Of a DNA stretch of 64,000 nucleotides, positions 20,720-32,227 are shown piece after piece. This DNA is from Diadema setosum. Lineage: Eukaryota > Echinodermata > Echinoidea > Diadematoida > Diadematidae. Under the pieces are notes generated by a model. The model saw only the letters and a list, made by a program, of their open reading frames with translations. It had not been told where the DNA came from and searched no databases. The position numbers and the translations under genes were made by a program. Position 1 is the stretch's first letter; each line of letters starts with the position of its first letter. The DNA lies in contig NC_092694.1 in the NCBI RefSeq assembly GCF_964275005.1, forward strand, positions 36,653,542 through 36,717,541, written 5' to 3'.

Positions 20720-20899
20720 GTAAGGCGATTGGGGCTGTTGTGCCCACAGTGAGCGGGAAAACCCTTGCAGCTAGCGAGAGCCGAATTGGGTTCGTGGACT
20801 GGGAGAATGGACACTTCGAAACGGTCGCCTCTTTGGACCTTCCACCATCAACAAAATTCAGCGACGGAAAGTGTGATTCTGCCGGGAGATTCTGGGCAG
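20720..20899 (+). CDS. Copy C exon 2 with altered substrate-site motif
   Basis: This exon is open and exactly the length of copy B exon 2 (180 nt). Against copy B it carries PPSTKFSDGKCDSAG in place of PPFTRFNDGKCDPAG. The two changed positions correspond to Arg101 and Asn103 of human regucalcin, which contact the substrate in known structures. A mariner-type MITE begins 8 bases after the donor. Confidence 0.85.
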
Positions 20900-20906
20900 G
20901 TACATG

Positions 20907-21082
20907 TACAGTGCACTCCCGTTACGAACACTTTTATAACAAAATTCTGATTACAACGAAATAAAAATTCAGGCTGTTTATTATCCTCGCTATATTTATT
21001 TATGTTAGGTTGTAACGAATTTCGATATAACGAAAGAAAACAGCAGGTCCCGAGCACTTCGTTATAATGGGAGTCCACTGTA
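20907..21082. mobile_element. Pogo/mariner-type MITE abutting the exon 2 donor of copy C
   Basis: The ends TACAGTGCACTCCCGTTA and TAATGGGAGTCCACTGTA are inverted and bounded by TA. CAGTNGACTCCCGTTATAACG-like ends are typical of Tigger/pogo-related MITEs. Absent from copy B intron 2. Confidence 0.7.
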
Positions 21083-21558
21083 TACCTGATTATTGTTACT
21101 TTGGCCCGCTTTCAATTTTGATGGTGCATGGGGTACAAACAGACTGACAATGCTCACCATTAATAGCACATACGAATAGTGTCGCTGGTCCAAATGATTA
21201 TACTTTTCTATAGATAACCCCGCATTTTGTTAGCCTGCTTGTAAACAACCTACAAACAGGATTCAGTTATAATGGTTCCTTTCGACAACCTGTGGAGACA
21301 GCTTGCCCGAAGCTTAACCAGAGTGTCGCAACAACTAATTCACGAAAAGTTTTGAAATGTCAAATATTTATCTAAAGGTTTGGAGCAGGTAGGGATAAAT
21401 ATCGGACAAACGTTTGCGCAAAGGAACTTCAAGCTGACAACAAACATGAAGAGCGTTTTGTTGCACTCTCACATAGCTCAACTCTAATTGATTTCTTCTT
21501 TATTTTATCACTTTACCTGAAGGAGTAACAACGGAACTTCCAGTGTAAAGAATGTTAA

Positions 21559-21930
21559 AGGAATGGTACAGTACCGGTGGAGATGAGAATTGGGCTTTTA
21601 ACTTTTTGTGAGATACCAAGAAAACACTAGTACAGAGCATACCATTTTAAGAGGAATTCAAAGTTTATTTGATGAGAATCGGGTTTGGAATAACTGAAAC
21701 ATCCAAAACAAAGTAAAACTAAAAGATCGTAATAAAAGTGTGGGTCCCACACTTTATTAGAATCGCTCTGTCTTCGATATCTCAGCCATTTCAAAACCAA
21801 TTTTCATCAAAAACGTTGGATTCCTCATAGAATTACATGCTCTTTCATATTTCATAAGAGGTTTCTCATTATCTCACCAAACAATGTCAGAAACCTGAAA
21901 TTATGTGTCAACCAAAATTATAAGATTCCT
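21559..21930. mobile_element. TTAA-family MITE (type 1) in copy C intron 2
   Basis: TTAA at 21555-21558 and 21931-21934 flanks a 372-bp body starting AGGAATGGTACAGTACCGGT. Copy B intron 2 has the unoccupied site AATGTTAAAGAGTC (near 10922). The TTAA duplication is the signature of piggyBac-like (and Kolobok) transposition; no transposase is present. Confidence 0.75.
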
Positions 21931-22445
21931 TTAAAGGGTCGCAGTCAAAGAAAAATATCTTTGAATTCGTGGTTTTATAGTACGATTCGTGTAATACATG
22001 TACGCTGAGAAAATGAAAAGTACAGTTGTAAGCACATGCCTTTAAAGCTCCCAAAAGGATTCCTTTTACTGTTAAACTTTCCAGATTGAATGATATTAAC
22101 ACAGTGCCTCGTTTAACGCGAACGCGCTTAATGGTCCACACATTTTCAAAACAGGCGACATTAATACCTTGACATTCTTAGATTTTCAATCCTTTTCTCA
22201 TTGCCAACATTTTGCCAAAGCCCTTGTCGATTCCCAATTTCAATTGGAAAAATATTTCCTTGTCTCACTGCTATAGACATTGTAGAGTTTTGTGGGAACC
22301 GTCCGGGTAATGACTTTGTTTTTAAACGCTCTTTCAGGTACGATGGCATTTGGAGAAACGGGTTCTGGAGCTGACTATCCACGACGGGGCTCCCTCTACT
22401 GCCTGGGTGTCGATAGTAAGCTAACTACCCATGTGCAAAATGTAA

Positions 22446-22526
22446 GTTATAGATAGATAGATAGATAAAGATAGATAGATCAATAGATAGATAGACGGAT
22501 AGATAGATAGATAGAGATAGACAGAT

Positions 22527-22569
<43 letters not shown>

Positions 22570-22766
22570 GATAGATAGATAGATCAATAAATAGATAGAT
22601 AGATATATAGAGAGATAGATAGATATAGATGGATAGATCAATAGATAGATAGACAGATAGATAGATAGATAGAGATAGACAGATATATAGATAGATAGAT
22701 CAATAGATAGATAGATAGATAGAAAGATAGATAGATAGATATAGATGGATAGATCAATAGATAGAC

Positions 22767-22807
<41 letters not shown>
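22446..22807. repeat. GATA tetranucleotide array in copy C intron 3
   Basis: A (GATA)n array with GATC, GACA and GATATA interruptions runs for about 360 bases, starting 5 bases after the exon 3 donor GTAAGT. The - strand reading frames through it (Leu-Ser-Ile-Tyr repeats) are artefacts. Confidence 0.95.
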
Positions 22808-22888
22808 TTATACAAATGGGTGGAGATAGAAGGAAAGAAAGGTGGATGGTCGAGGTAAGGAATTTCGATACTGCGACGGGCACATTGA

Positions 22889-23083
<195 letters not shown>

Positions 23084-24279
23084 TGACAATGATGATGACA
23101 ATGATCATGATGATAATGGCAACGATGATGATTATAATGCAGAGTGGAAGTGATAATGACGATGACGGTTACGATGGTGATGTTGATGTTGATAATGAAT
23201 AAATGGTGATGTTAGTTTCTTGTGTTGAGAAAGCTGTAACAATTTCCCTTTTTCACAAGTGGTTCTGTTATCAATGTCAAGGTGAAATTAATACTTCCTC
23301 TCTTACATTCTCCTGTTTTCTTATACTTTATTTTGACTTGGTATCATTATGTCTATGATATTTGATACAGTTCCGGTTTCAGGACGTACTTTGATTATTG
23401 TTTCTATCTACCATCCTTTTTCATTCCCAGCTGAACTTTTACCCATTACACGCATACGGGAAGACAAATCATGCAAATGTAAATTGATATTTTTTTTTTG
23501 ACATTTTGAAAATAATATATACTTTTCACTTTGCAGAGATAATGGATATGCACGTATTCAGGATTCGTTAAAGGAGACCTCCAGATGATTTTCAGATTTT
23601 TACATTTGAACAACTATAAATTAGTTATACTGAGGACAGAGTTTCAGAATTTGTGATAATTGGGATGAATTCAATTCAATTCAATTCAATTTTATTGTCC
23701 GTTTCTGGAAATTTGTTTTGTTTGCATGCATATCCGGTTACATATATATACAAAACACACGTATGAGTTGTAACATAGATACATAGACATGATAGACATA
23801 CAAAAGATATACATCAATACAATATCACTATCATTGTCATATATATATAACATCAAGAAATATTAATCTGTATAAGTCAACATTGTATTGGATGTGGTGT
23901 GCATAATTGATATATACGGGTGTATAGATAATATGTGTCAATTGATAGTTGGTGTGTTTGAATGCATATCCGGTTACATCAATACATTATACATATTATA
24001 CAAAGCACACACATACATTGTAGCATAGATACATAGACATGATAGACATACAAACGATATACAGCGATACAATATCACCATCATTATCATAGATATATAA
24101 CATTAAAGAAGTATTAATCTGTACGAGTCAACATTGTATTGGATGTGGTGTGCATATAATATATGCGGGTGTATAAATATGTGTCAATTGGTAATAACTG
24201 TATAGGAAATATAAACAATACAAATGAATGCATGTTTATATGTAAATAATGATTGTCTAAAAATCTTGGAGGATACATA

Positions 24280-24307
24280 CGCGTGTGTGTGTGTGTGTGT
24301 GTGTGTG
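24280..24307. repeat. (GT)n microsatellite in LINE 1 3' UTR
   Basis: About 13 GT units within the 3' UTR of LINE 1. Confidence 0.85.
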
Positions 24308-24652
24308 CATGTATGTGAAGGTACAAAAATATGGATCTATGTGTTTTTGACAAAGGAAATATATATATACATCACACCACGGTCATAATCATTCTATATA
24401 CTCCTAAATTAATATTTTCACTTGACTTTAACCTTTGGCCTTTGACCAAATAGCCCAGAACTTGCCCTATAAAATCTTTGTCGAATGACAAAATATACAC
24501 TGAATTTAAAACATACGAGCAAACAAACCAACCTTGGGGCAATATTTATAAACACGGCTTCATCCACTCATACGCAATAATGATATACATATATCTGATA
24601 TTTGAAATAATACAGATTTGATCATAACACAAAACTCTACACAAACAAGATA

Positions 24653-25729
24653 TTACAATCTGAGAAATGTCCCTCCGTTCAACATTCTAATCGAGCTAGG
24701 CACAAAGGAGTCCATGAACCTACTTGTTCTACATCGAAGCGATCTCAGCCTGTTCCCTGACCTCAACACTACATAGTTATCATAAAGAGGATGAAGCCCA
24801 TTATCCATGATTGTTTTGGCCTTTTCAATAATTTTACTCCTACAAAGATCTTCAAAATGTAGTTGTACCCCTAGAATCTTCTCCGCCTGTCTGACAATCT
24901 TTTTGATCAAAGAGAGATCTACCTTTCGGCATGCGGTGAACCAAACCACACAGTCATGTACAAGAATACTCTCTATGACAGCTTTATAGAACAAGTTCAT
25001 GATGGAGCAATCGACATGAAAAGAGTTCAATTTGCGAAGAAAATACAATCTCTGCTGACCTTTCTTGTACAACTCCCTACAATTGTCTTCCCATTTGAGA
25101 TTGTCATTGATTACAGTGCCTAGGTACTTGTAAGAGTGTACAATCTCAATGTTCTGCCCGTTCATATTCACTGGGCGACTGCTTGGTTCCATGGATTTGC
25201 GATTTCTGAAATCAATAATCATCTCTTTAGTTTTTGATGTGTTCAAATCTAAAAAGTTCATCTACACCAGTTAATGAACCAGTTCAGGAACTGCGTATAT
25301 TCACACTCATTTTCCTTAATATGTCCAACAATGACGGTGTCGTCCGCGTATTTCAAAACAGACACGTTTTCTGAAGATGAGCGGCAATCGTTGGTATAGA
25401 GCACGAACAGAATGGGAGAGAGCACACAGCCCTGAGGAGAACCTATGTTGGTAACAATGGGCTCACTCATTGCGTCCCGCACTCGCACTCGTTGGATCCG
25501 ACCAGGGAGGTGGAAGAAAAATTCTTCCACCTCCCTGATCCGACTTTGTAAAAAGTCCACAATCCAGAGGATAATCGATGGTCTCGCTCCAAGTCGCTTC
25601 AACTTTTCAACGAGTATATGGGGCCGAATTGTGTTGAATGCAGAAGAGAAATCTACAAACACAGTGCGCACGTAGGTTTTCGTCTCGTCGGTGTGCTTGT
25701 ACAGTAGATGTGTCAGATAGAGAACAGCG
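24653..25729 (-). CDS. LINE 1 ORF, second part: reverse transcriptase core and C terminus
   Basis: It continues the RT after the foldback element, with FVDFSSAFNTI, GSPQGCVLSP and the catalytic YADD. At about 25258-25261 the frame shifts: TGT AGA TGA closes one frame while ATGAACTTTTTAGAT continues in the next (MNFLDLNTSKTKEM...). The rest carries YLGTVINDNLKW and the C-terminal LINE domain. A 42-bp in-frame insertion with a perfect hairpin lies between the RT motifs (25495-25536). Confidence 0.8.
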
Positions 25730-25739
25730 TCTTGAACTG

Positions 25740-27135
25740 GCTTGTGCCGAAAGGGTGGGTTGGGTGGTGGCGCGTCGCGTTAATGGGAACACCACCCTTC
25801 GTCCAAAGCCCCCCCCCCCCCCGGTTTTGCCGAAAGGTTGCGTTGGGAGCGTTGGCTCGCGTCGCGTTGACTGGAACCCCACCCTTCGTCCAAAGCCCCC
25901 CCCGGTTTTGCCGAAAGGGTGCGTTGGTACTTTTTCTCATGTAATATTAAAAGACGAGTTTTGAATTTATATTTAACCTTCAAACAACCATTTCAAAGAG
26001 GCTATCGTCCGGATCGGTTTACACTCTATTACCACTTGGTCTACAGCCAGCTGGTCTAATAGACTGTTTAAATATCAGTTGGTCTAATAACCAGTTGGTC
26101 TAGTCATCATTTCGTCCAATTACTGTTTGGTCTAATTATTATTTGGTTTAATTACTATGTGGTCTACAGTCAATTCGTCTAATAATAGCCATTTGGTCTA
26201 TTTTTGGTCTATTATAAGTTGGTCTAATTCCATTTCGTCAAAAATCATCAAAATGTTAATGGTCTAAAATAAAACCAAATTTGTTCAATATAAATTTGGT
26301 GTACACATCAATAAAAAGGGCCCACCCCCCCCCCAAAAAAAAAATAGCCCAGTTGGTCATATAGACGAAACGATGATTGAACCAAATGGTACCTGATTAG
26401 ACCAGGAGGCTGGCTATTAGACCAAATGACAATAAGATCAATGGTTATTAGACTAAATGGGTGTAGACTAAACCGAGGCTTGACCAAATTTTATGGGCAA
26501 TGGACCAAAATTAATGATTTGTACACCAAATTTATATTGGACAAATTTGGTTTTATTTTAGACCATTTGATGATTAGACGAAATGGAATTAGACCAACTC
26601 ATAATAGACCAAATCGGTATTTGATGATATGAATTGGTGTTAGACCAAAAATAGACCAAATGGCTATTATTAGACGAATTGACTGTAGACCAAATAGTAA
26701 TTAAACCAAATAACAGTTGTTATTAGACCAAACAGTTATTGGACGAAATGATGACTAGACCAACTGGTTATTAGACCAACTGATATTAAACAGTCTATTA
26801 GACCAACTGGCTGTAGACCAAGTGGTAATACACAATTGTAGAGTGTAAACCGATCCGGACGATAGCCTCTTTGAAATGGTTGTTTGAAGGTTAAATATAA
26901 ATTCAAAACTCGTCTTTTAATATTACATTCTGAGAAAAAGTACCAACGCACCCTTTCGGCAAAACCGGGGGGGGGGGGGGGCTTTGGACGAAGGGTGGGG
27001 TTCCAGTCAACGCGACGCGACCCAACGCTCCCAACGCACCCTTTCGGCAAAACCGGGGGGGGGGGCTTTGGACGAAGGGTGGTGTTCCCATTAACGCGAC
27101 GCGCCACCACCCAACCCACCCTTTCGGCACAAGCC
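25740..27135. mobile_element. Mutator-like foldback element inside LINE 1
   Basis: A 1.4-kb element with very long inverted arms. The outer ~300 bp (ends GCTTGTGCCGAAAGGGT) pair with each other, and the inner ~250 bp, made of repeated TTGGTCTAAT/ATTAGACCAA words, pair as well, leaving about 200 bp unpaired (about 26306-26514). It is flanked by a 10-bp target duplication TCTTGAACTG (25730-25739 and 27136-27145), which interrupts the LINE reading frame. TSDs of 9-11 bp with long TIRs are typical of MULE-type foldbacks. Each arm holds a short tandem repeat (CCGAAAGGGTGCGTTGG with a poly-C run). No transposase. Confidence 0.8.
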
Positions 27136-29051
27136 TCTTGAACTGATTTGTTCTGCTGATATGCATACTGGTGAGGATCAATCAGTTCTCTGATTGGCTG
27201 GAGGATACTCTTCAGGATGATTCGCTCAAAGCACTTCATAACCACAGAAGTTAGAGCCACTGGGCGGTAATCATTGTGTTGGGATGGGCGGGGCGTCTTT
27301 GCTGCAGGAATAATAATAGATGATTTCCAGCAATTAGGGACTACTTTCTCGTCCAGAGACATTTGAAATAACGAGCAAAAAGGTGATGTTAATTCTCTTG
27401 CACAATGTCGCAGTAGTTTCCCACAAATTTTATCAGGCCCTGTAGCTTTCCGGGGGTTGACTCTACTGAATTGAAGGTAGACATCGTTCTCGTTCACTGT
27501 CACAGATTCATCAAACATACGGTGAAGTTCATCCTTTTGTGCCTCGATGACATCGATGAATTCGTTGGTATCGAATCGGCAAAAGAATGTGTTAAGTTCA
27601 CTTGCCATCATTTGGGGGTCGTCAATGTCAGCAAAAGTTTGGTCCCGTCGTGGCTTATAATCCGTCATAGACTGTAGGCACTGCCATGCCTCCCTGGGCT
27701 TATTAGCTTGAAAATAATTCTGTAACTTCTCTTTGTATTTCCTTTTAGCATTTTCTACCTCCCGCTTCATATCCAGATGAAGGGATCTGAGCAATTGTTG
27801 ATCTCCCGCAACAAAGGCATCACGTTTAGCCTTGACTATGTCTCTTAAATGCTTTGTGATCCAGGGTTTGTTATTAGGATATACACGGACAGTTTTACTT
27901 TGTACGTGAAGATTCTGACAGAACACCACGTAGTCGTTTATCGCGTCAGCGATTTCATTGATGTCATCTGATGCCTCAAAGAAAACGTCCCAGTCAGTAA
28001 TTTGAAAACACGTTTGAAGTTTGACGATTGCGTCATCGTTCCACACTTGCACCGCTTTCTTTTCTACTTTGTGGGTTTTGAGTTTTTGACGGTATTTAGG
28101 TAGCAGGTGCACTGTATTGTGATCTGACAGGCCAATCCCTGGTCGAACAACGGACTTGTAAGCGTTTGGAACTGAAGTGTAACATCTGTCCAGAATGTTC
28201 TCACCTCGAGTGGGCTTATCAATGACTTGACAATAGTTTGGCATCTCGTCTTCTAAACGACAGTGATTGAAGTCCCCCAATACAATTTTTGGTGAATCCG
28301 GTGACTGAGCTTCCATCTCCCCAACAATGTCCTGAATATACCGCGCAGATTGAGTTTCGTTGGCATCAGGGGCAATGTAAACCAAGACTATGTGCACTTG
28401 GTTAAACTCACGGGGCAGGTAAAATGGACGGAAGGACACACAAAGCATTTCCACGTCTTCATTACAGACAGAATGCCTAACAGTGAAATTAGTACACCAT
28501 CTTTTATTGACGTATATACATACTCCACCGCCACGCTTTTTGTTGGTCTGTTCTTGAGATCTGTCTAATCTGGCAATATCAAATCCGTTTATAACAATGC
28601 TTTCGTTAGTTATGCCTGGATTTAGCCAAGTTTCAGTCATGCAGATTATACTGGAATTGCGGAAATCGTTACAGTACCTTGTCAAAGCTCTGACTTCGTC
28701 AACTTTGTTATTAAGCGACCGCACATTGCTAAGGGTGATCACTGGTAGTGGGGGTTTGTTTCCTCTTTTTCGCACCCTGTTCCGAACTCCGCCACGTTTC
28801 CCCCTCCTTCTAAGTCCAGGAACTCCATCGTTACTGTCCCGTGTCGGTGTCCATTTGGGCAGACTTGCCGGGACGTCCCTGGACGCAGGTGCATTGGCGA
28901 GGCTGTACAGGAATTGGCGGGAGTACTGAATCGTCGGAGGCAGTTCAGGTGACGCAGAAACAAAGCTTTTTCCAGGCAACAGTGTCGTCAGTAATATCGG
29001 AAAACATATCATCAAACTCAATATGGTTTCCACATGCATCTTTGCAAGCAC
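27136..29051 (-). CDS. LINE 1 ORF, first part: endonuclease and start of reverse transcriptase
   Basis: About 638 codons from ATG at 29051 to the foldback insertion. APE-type endonuclease motifs are SNVRSLNNK (about 108-116), TETWLN (139-144), GDFN (259-262) and GLSDHN (307-312). An alpha-helical linker follows, then RT motifs KATGPDKI and DYRPVALTSV. The frame breaks off at YQQNKSVQEA, where the foldback element begins. Residues 9-27 are strongly hydrophobic (LSLMICFPILLTTLLPG), so the true start may be downstream. Reading into the foldback gives a spurious extension. Confidence 0.85.
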
Positions 29052-30352
29052 AAATACTCCACAAGATCACAAAATATGTGAAAAACAAATATCAAATCCG
29101 GAGACGAAATGACATGCAAACTGGTCGCTACAGTGCAGCGCCCTCTTATAAGAATATTTTCAAAGTTTAGAACAAATTGCAATGAACAAGGATGATGACA
29201 TGGCAGAATCACCATAAGAATGTATGAGTTGGGGCTCGAGGAAGCAGAACAAAAGAAGAAGGCATGCATATATTATACACAGGTGAACTCGCAAGCAAGC
29301 GGTACTGTAATGGAATTACACTGCTACATTTCTGAAATATGTGAACCTCCTATGTCATCATCCTTGTTCAGTGTAATTTGTTTAAGATTTTTCAAAGTAT
29401 TGTTTCTCTGCTCGAGAACCACAATAAATTCCACAAATCTATACATGGAGTTGTCGATTTATGTACTACATGATGGGAAATTATGAAAATCGCCTGGAAT
29501 ATCCCTTTAAGTGGATGTCTCCTTGTATTTTTTCCTAATGGAATAACGATATTCTTCCACACATAACTCCGTGCTCAGGTAACCGTCGACGAGTCATCAC
29601 CGTTGCCGAGTCAACTGGATTCCCGGACGGTATGTGTATCGACAGTGAGGACATGCTCTGGGTGGCCGTTTTCCGTAGCGGTAGCGTGATTCGGTATAAC
29701 CCCAGAACAGGTTGGTATCTCGGGTGATAATTTCAATTTGGCACTAACTAAATGGCAGTAAAATTGAATAACATCAATATCAAGGAGAAATTCGATAATC
29801 ATTTCACCTGTCACGGGAAGGCAAGGCAGCGGGAAGAGGAGGGTAAAGTTTGTCTTCTGCAAAATTTTGACTCAAAATCATGAACAGCATGATTGTAATG
29901 AGTGTACAAAGTTTCAGCTTAAACTACTAAGTTGTCAAAGGGATGGTGTAGTATTGGTGGAGATTAGGATTGGGCTCTTAACTTTTTGCTAGATACCAAG
30001 ATCCAAATTATGAAATAATATAGATCATAACCATTTTAAGACGAATTAAAACTTCTTTTTTTTTTTTTGAGATGCACATACGGTTTTGGAATGGCTGAGA
30101 CATCCAAAAACAGAGTAAAAAAAGCGATCCGAATGAAAGGAGATCCCACCTTTAATCTGAATTGCTCTGTTTTTTACATACCTCAGCTATTTTCAATTTT
30201 ATTTATTTATTTATTCATGGTTTAAAAGATAACTACCATGGCAGCCTAACAAGGCCGAATTGAGGTAGTTTACACAGTGATACAACATATCAAAACAATA
30301 TCACATACATATTACATATAAAAAAAAACACAACTTACATTACAGAACATAT

Positions 30353-30599
30353 GAAGAGTTTGTTTGCAAAAACCGATAAGTCCATATTTGTCAAATGGAG
30401 ATATTTGTGATTAAAGGTCAAGAAAAATAAAGAGAATAATAAGAAAATTTTTGCTTCTTTTGACCATAACTTCAAAAATGTACCTTTATGTGTAGTGACC
30501 AATATATCATTTAAAAGGTATTATTTTGTACTTTATGACAGAGACCGTACTTCAAAATCTTCAAAAATGGACTTATCGGTTTTTGCAAACAAGCTCTTC
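30353..30599. mobile_element. Palindromic MITE inside LINE 2 3' UTR
   Basis: Inverted ends of about 35 bp (GAAGAGTTTGTTTGCAAAAA and its complement) surround an AT-rich core. It is flanked by ATAT on both sides. This is the innermost layer of the nest in copy C intron 5. Confidence 0.75.
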
Positions 30600-31792
30600 A
30601 TATATAGTCATATAATAACATAACATTGCTTATTCATTTCATAACTCAATTTCCAAAGCACAGATATAACATTAAAAAACCGTCAGACATTAAAACATTC
30701 ATGTAATACAAATAAAAACAGATACAATTACACTTTTGAACACACTCGACATTTTTACACCTCACATAGACCGTACATCTCCCTTTGGCAAAAACTTTGG
30801 CACATGCATCACATATTTTCATACTACCACAGAAGCATACACATCTATATACTCCGCATTGCATATCGCAACCCATATTATATTGCGTTTGGGTATTATG
30901 TAATCGATTCGTAAACGAATACCGGCGTTATGGATACACTTACTTCTACACCCAAGCTGACAATGCATGTTTGCACCTTCCCCTTTTTAGCTCATTTGTG
31001 TTTATAATCACATGATATGGACTAATGCACATGGTATGCATTCACAGGGTTGTACCTTTAAAGATGAACAAACACATTCAAATAAGCGACCATAAACCTG
31101 GCCAGTATAATGAGAGGAAGAAAAAATAGTAAACTTGAAGAGAGAGAGAAGAAAAAAAAAAGGTGACATTGACATCTTACATTACTGAACAGGTATAGTG
31201 ATATGATAACGTTGTACTATTGCTTATTCGTTGCACAACTCTTGTTTCCAAAACACAAATATAACAATAAAAACCGTTAGACATTAAAACATTCATAAAT
31301 GCAGATAGAGACGGATGCAATACACTCTTAACCACACTCGACATTTTTACCCCTCACATGCAGCGTACACCTCCTTTTGGCAACAACTTTGGCACATTCA
31401 TTACCTATTTTCATACACCCACACAGGCATACACATTACTACTCCGCATTACAAAGCATAACCCAGATAGTTGCGAAAGGGTATTATATAATCAATACGT
31501 AAACGACTATCGGCGTTGTGGACACACTTGCACTACACCTAAACAGACAATGCATGTTTGCTCCTTCCTTTTCCGCTCTTTCAGAGTGTGTTTGTAATCA
31601 CATGATGTAGACTAGTGCACCTGAACACATACAAGGGGCTTGATACTAACTCATACGCATGCGTAAAAGCGTACGCCAGCGTTTACACACACATTATCAT
31701 ATGCATTCGCAGGGTTATACCTTTGAAGATATATTACAAATAACATTCAAATAGGCGACCATAAGCCTGGCCAGTATAATGGGAGAACTTGA

Positions 31793-31823
<31 letters not shown>

Positions 31824-32227
31824 AAGAGAAGGAAAAAGAAATGACATTGACGTCATTGACTTATAAAACAAAAACAAAAACAAACGGCGAATATGAGAAC
31901 AGTGTTCACCCATCTTGTTTAAAATATATAATTCACTAACCAAAATTCTATTTATAACTGTTGACACTATCAAAAATTATTATGTTTATTAACTTCATTT
32001 GATACAGGGGAGGGGGTATTGAAATAACCAGAAAAGATCACAACCAAAAATATCTTCGTTGCCATTGAGACAAAATATGTGGATTTAAAAAAAACAACAG
32101 AAAAAAAAGCCCCAACAACAACCAATTATACATAAAAAGTGGACATAAGAGTCACTATCCATCCATTCAAATTAGAAATACGGTCATGATTCACAATCCA
32201 TGACCATTTACATAATCATTGTGGACA

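Larger units (their letters stand above)
23670..29169 (-). mobile_element. LINE 1: APE-type non-LTR retrotransposon, copy C intron 4
   Basis: Orientation is opposite to the host gene. From 5' to 3' (right to left): a short 5' UTR, an endonuclease/reverse transcriptase ORF, a 3' UTR of about 1 kb and a (GAATT)n tail at about 23668-23688. The 3' UTR holds a tandem duplication of about 240 bp (about 23725-23960 and 23961-24205). Without the foldback insertion it would be about 4.1 kb, so it looks full length. The domain order and motifs (GDFN, SDHN, FVDFSSAFNTI, YADD) place it in the CR1/L2/Rex1 group of the Jockey superfamily; the clade needs a phylogeny. The ORF is split by the foldback element and has one frameshift (near 25260), so it is dead. 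Confidence 0.85.
23572..29506. mobile_element. Nested insertion in copy C intron 4 (outer TTAA MITE, type 2)
   Basis: TTAA occurs at 23568-23571 and 29507-29510. The outer ends AGGAGACCTCCAGATGATTTTC and, inverted, AGGGATATTCCAGGCGATTTTC are imperfect inverted repeats. Copy B intron 4 holds the unoccupied site TTCGTTAAATGGATGTCTCC at 12301. About 100 bp of the MITE remain on the left and ~340 bp on the right; the rest is a LINE (about 23670-29169) that landed inside it, itself split by a foldback element. The whole block postdates the B/C duplication. Confidence 0.8.

Noticed and set aside
25638-25964. Open frames rich in Pro/Arg around 25.6-27.2 kb
   Set aside because: They read through the arms and poly-C tracts of the foldback element; the mirrored frames on the other side confirm this.
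26736-27135. C-terminal ~130 codons of the apparent 771-codon LINE 1 frame as LINE protein
   Set aside because: The frame runs into the foldback element; the true LINE protein resumes at 25729.
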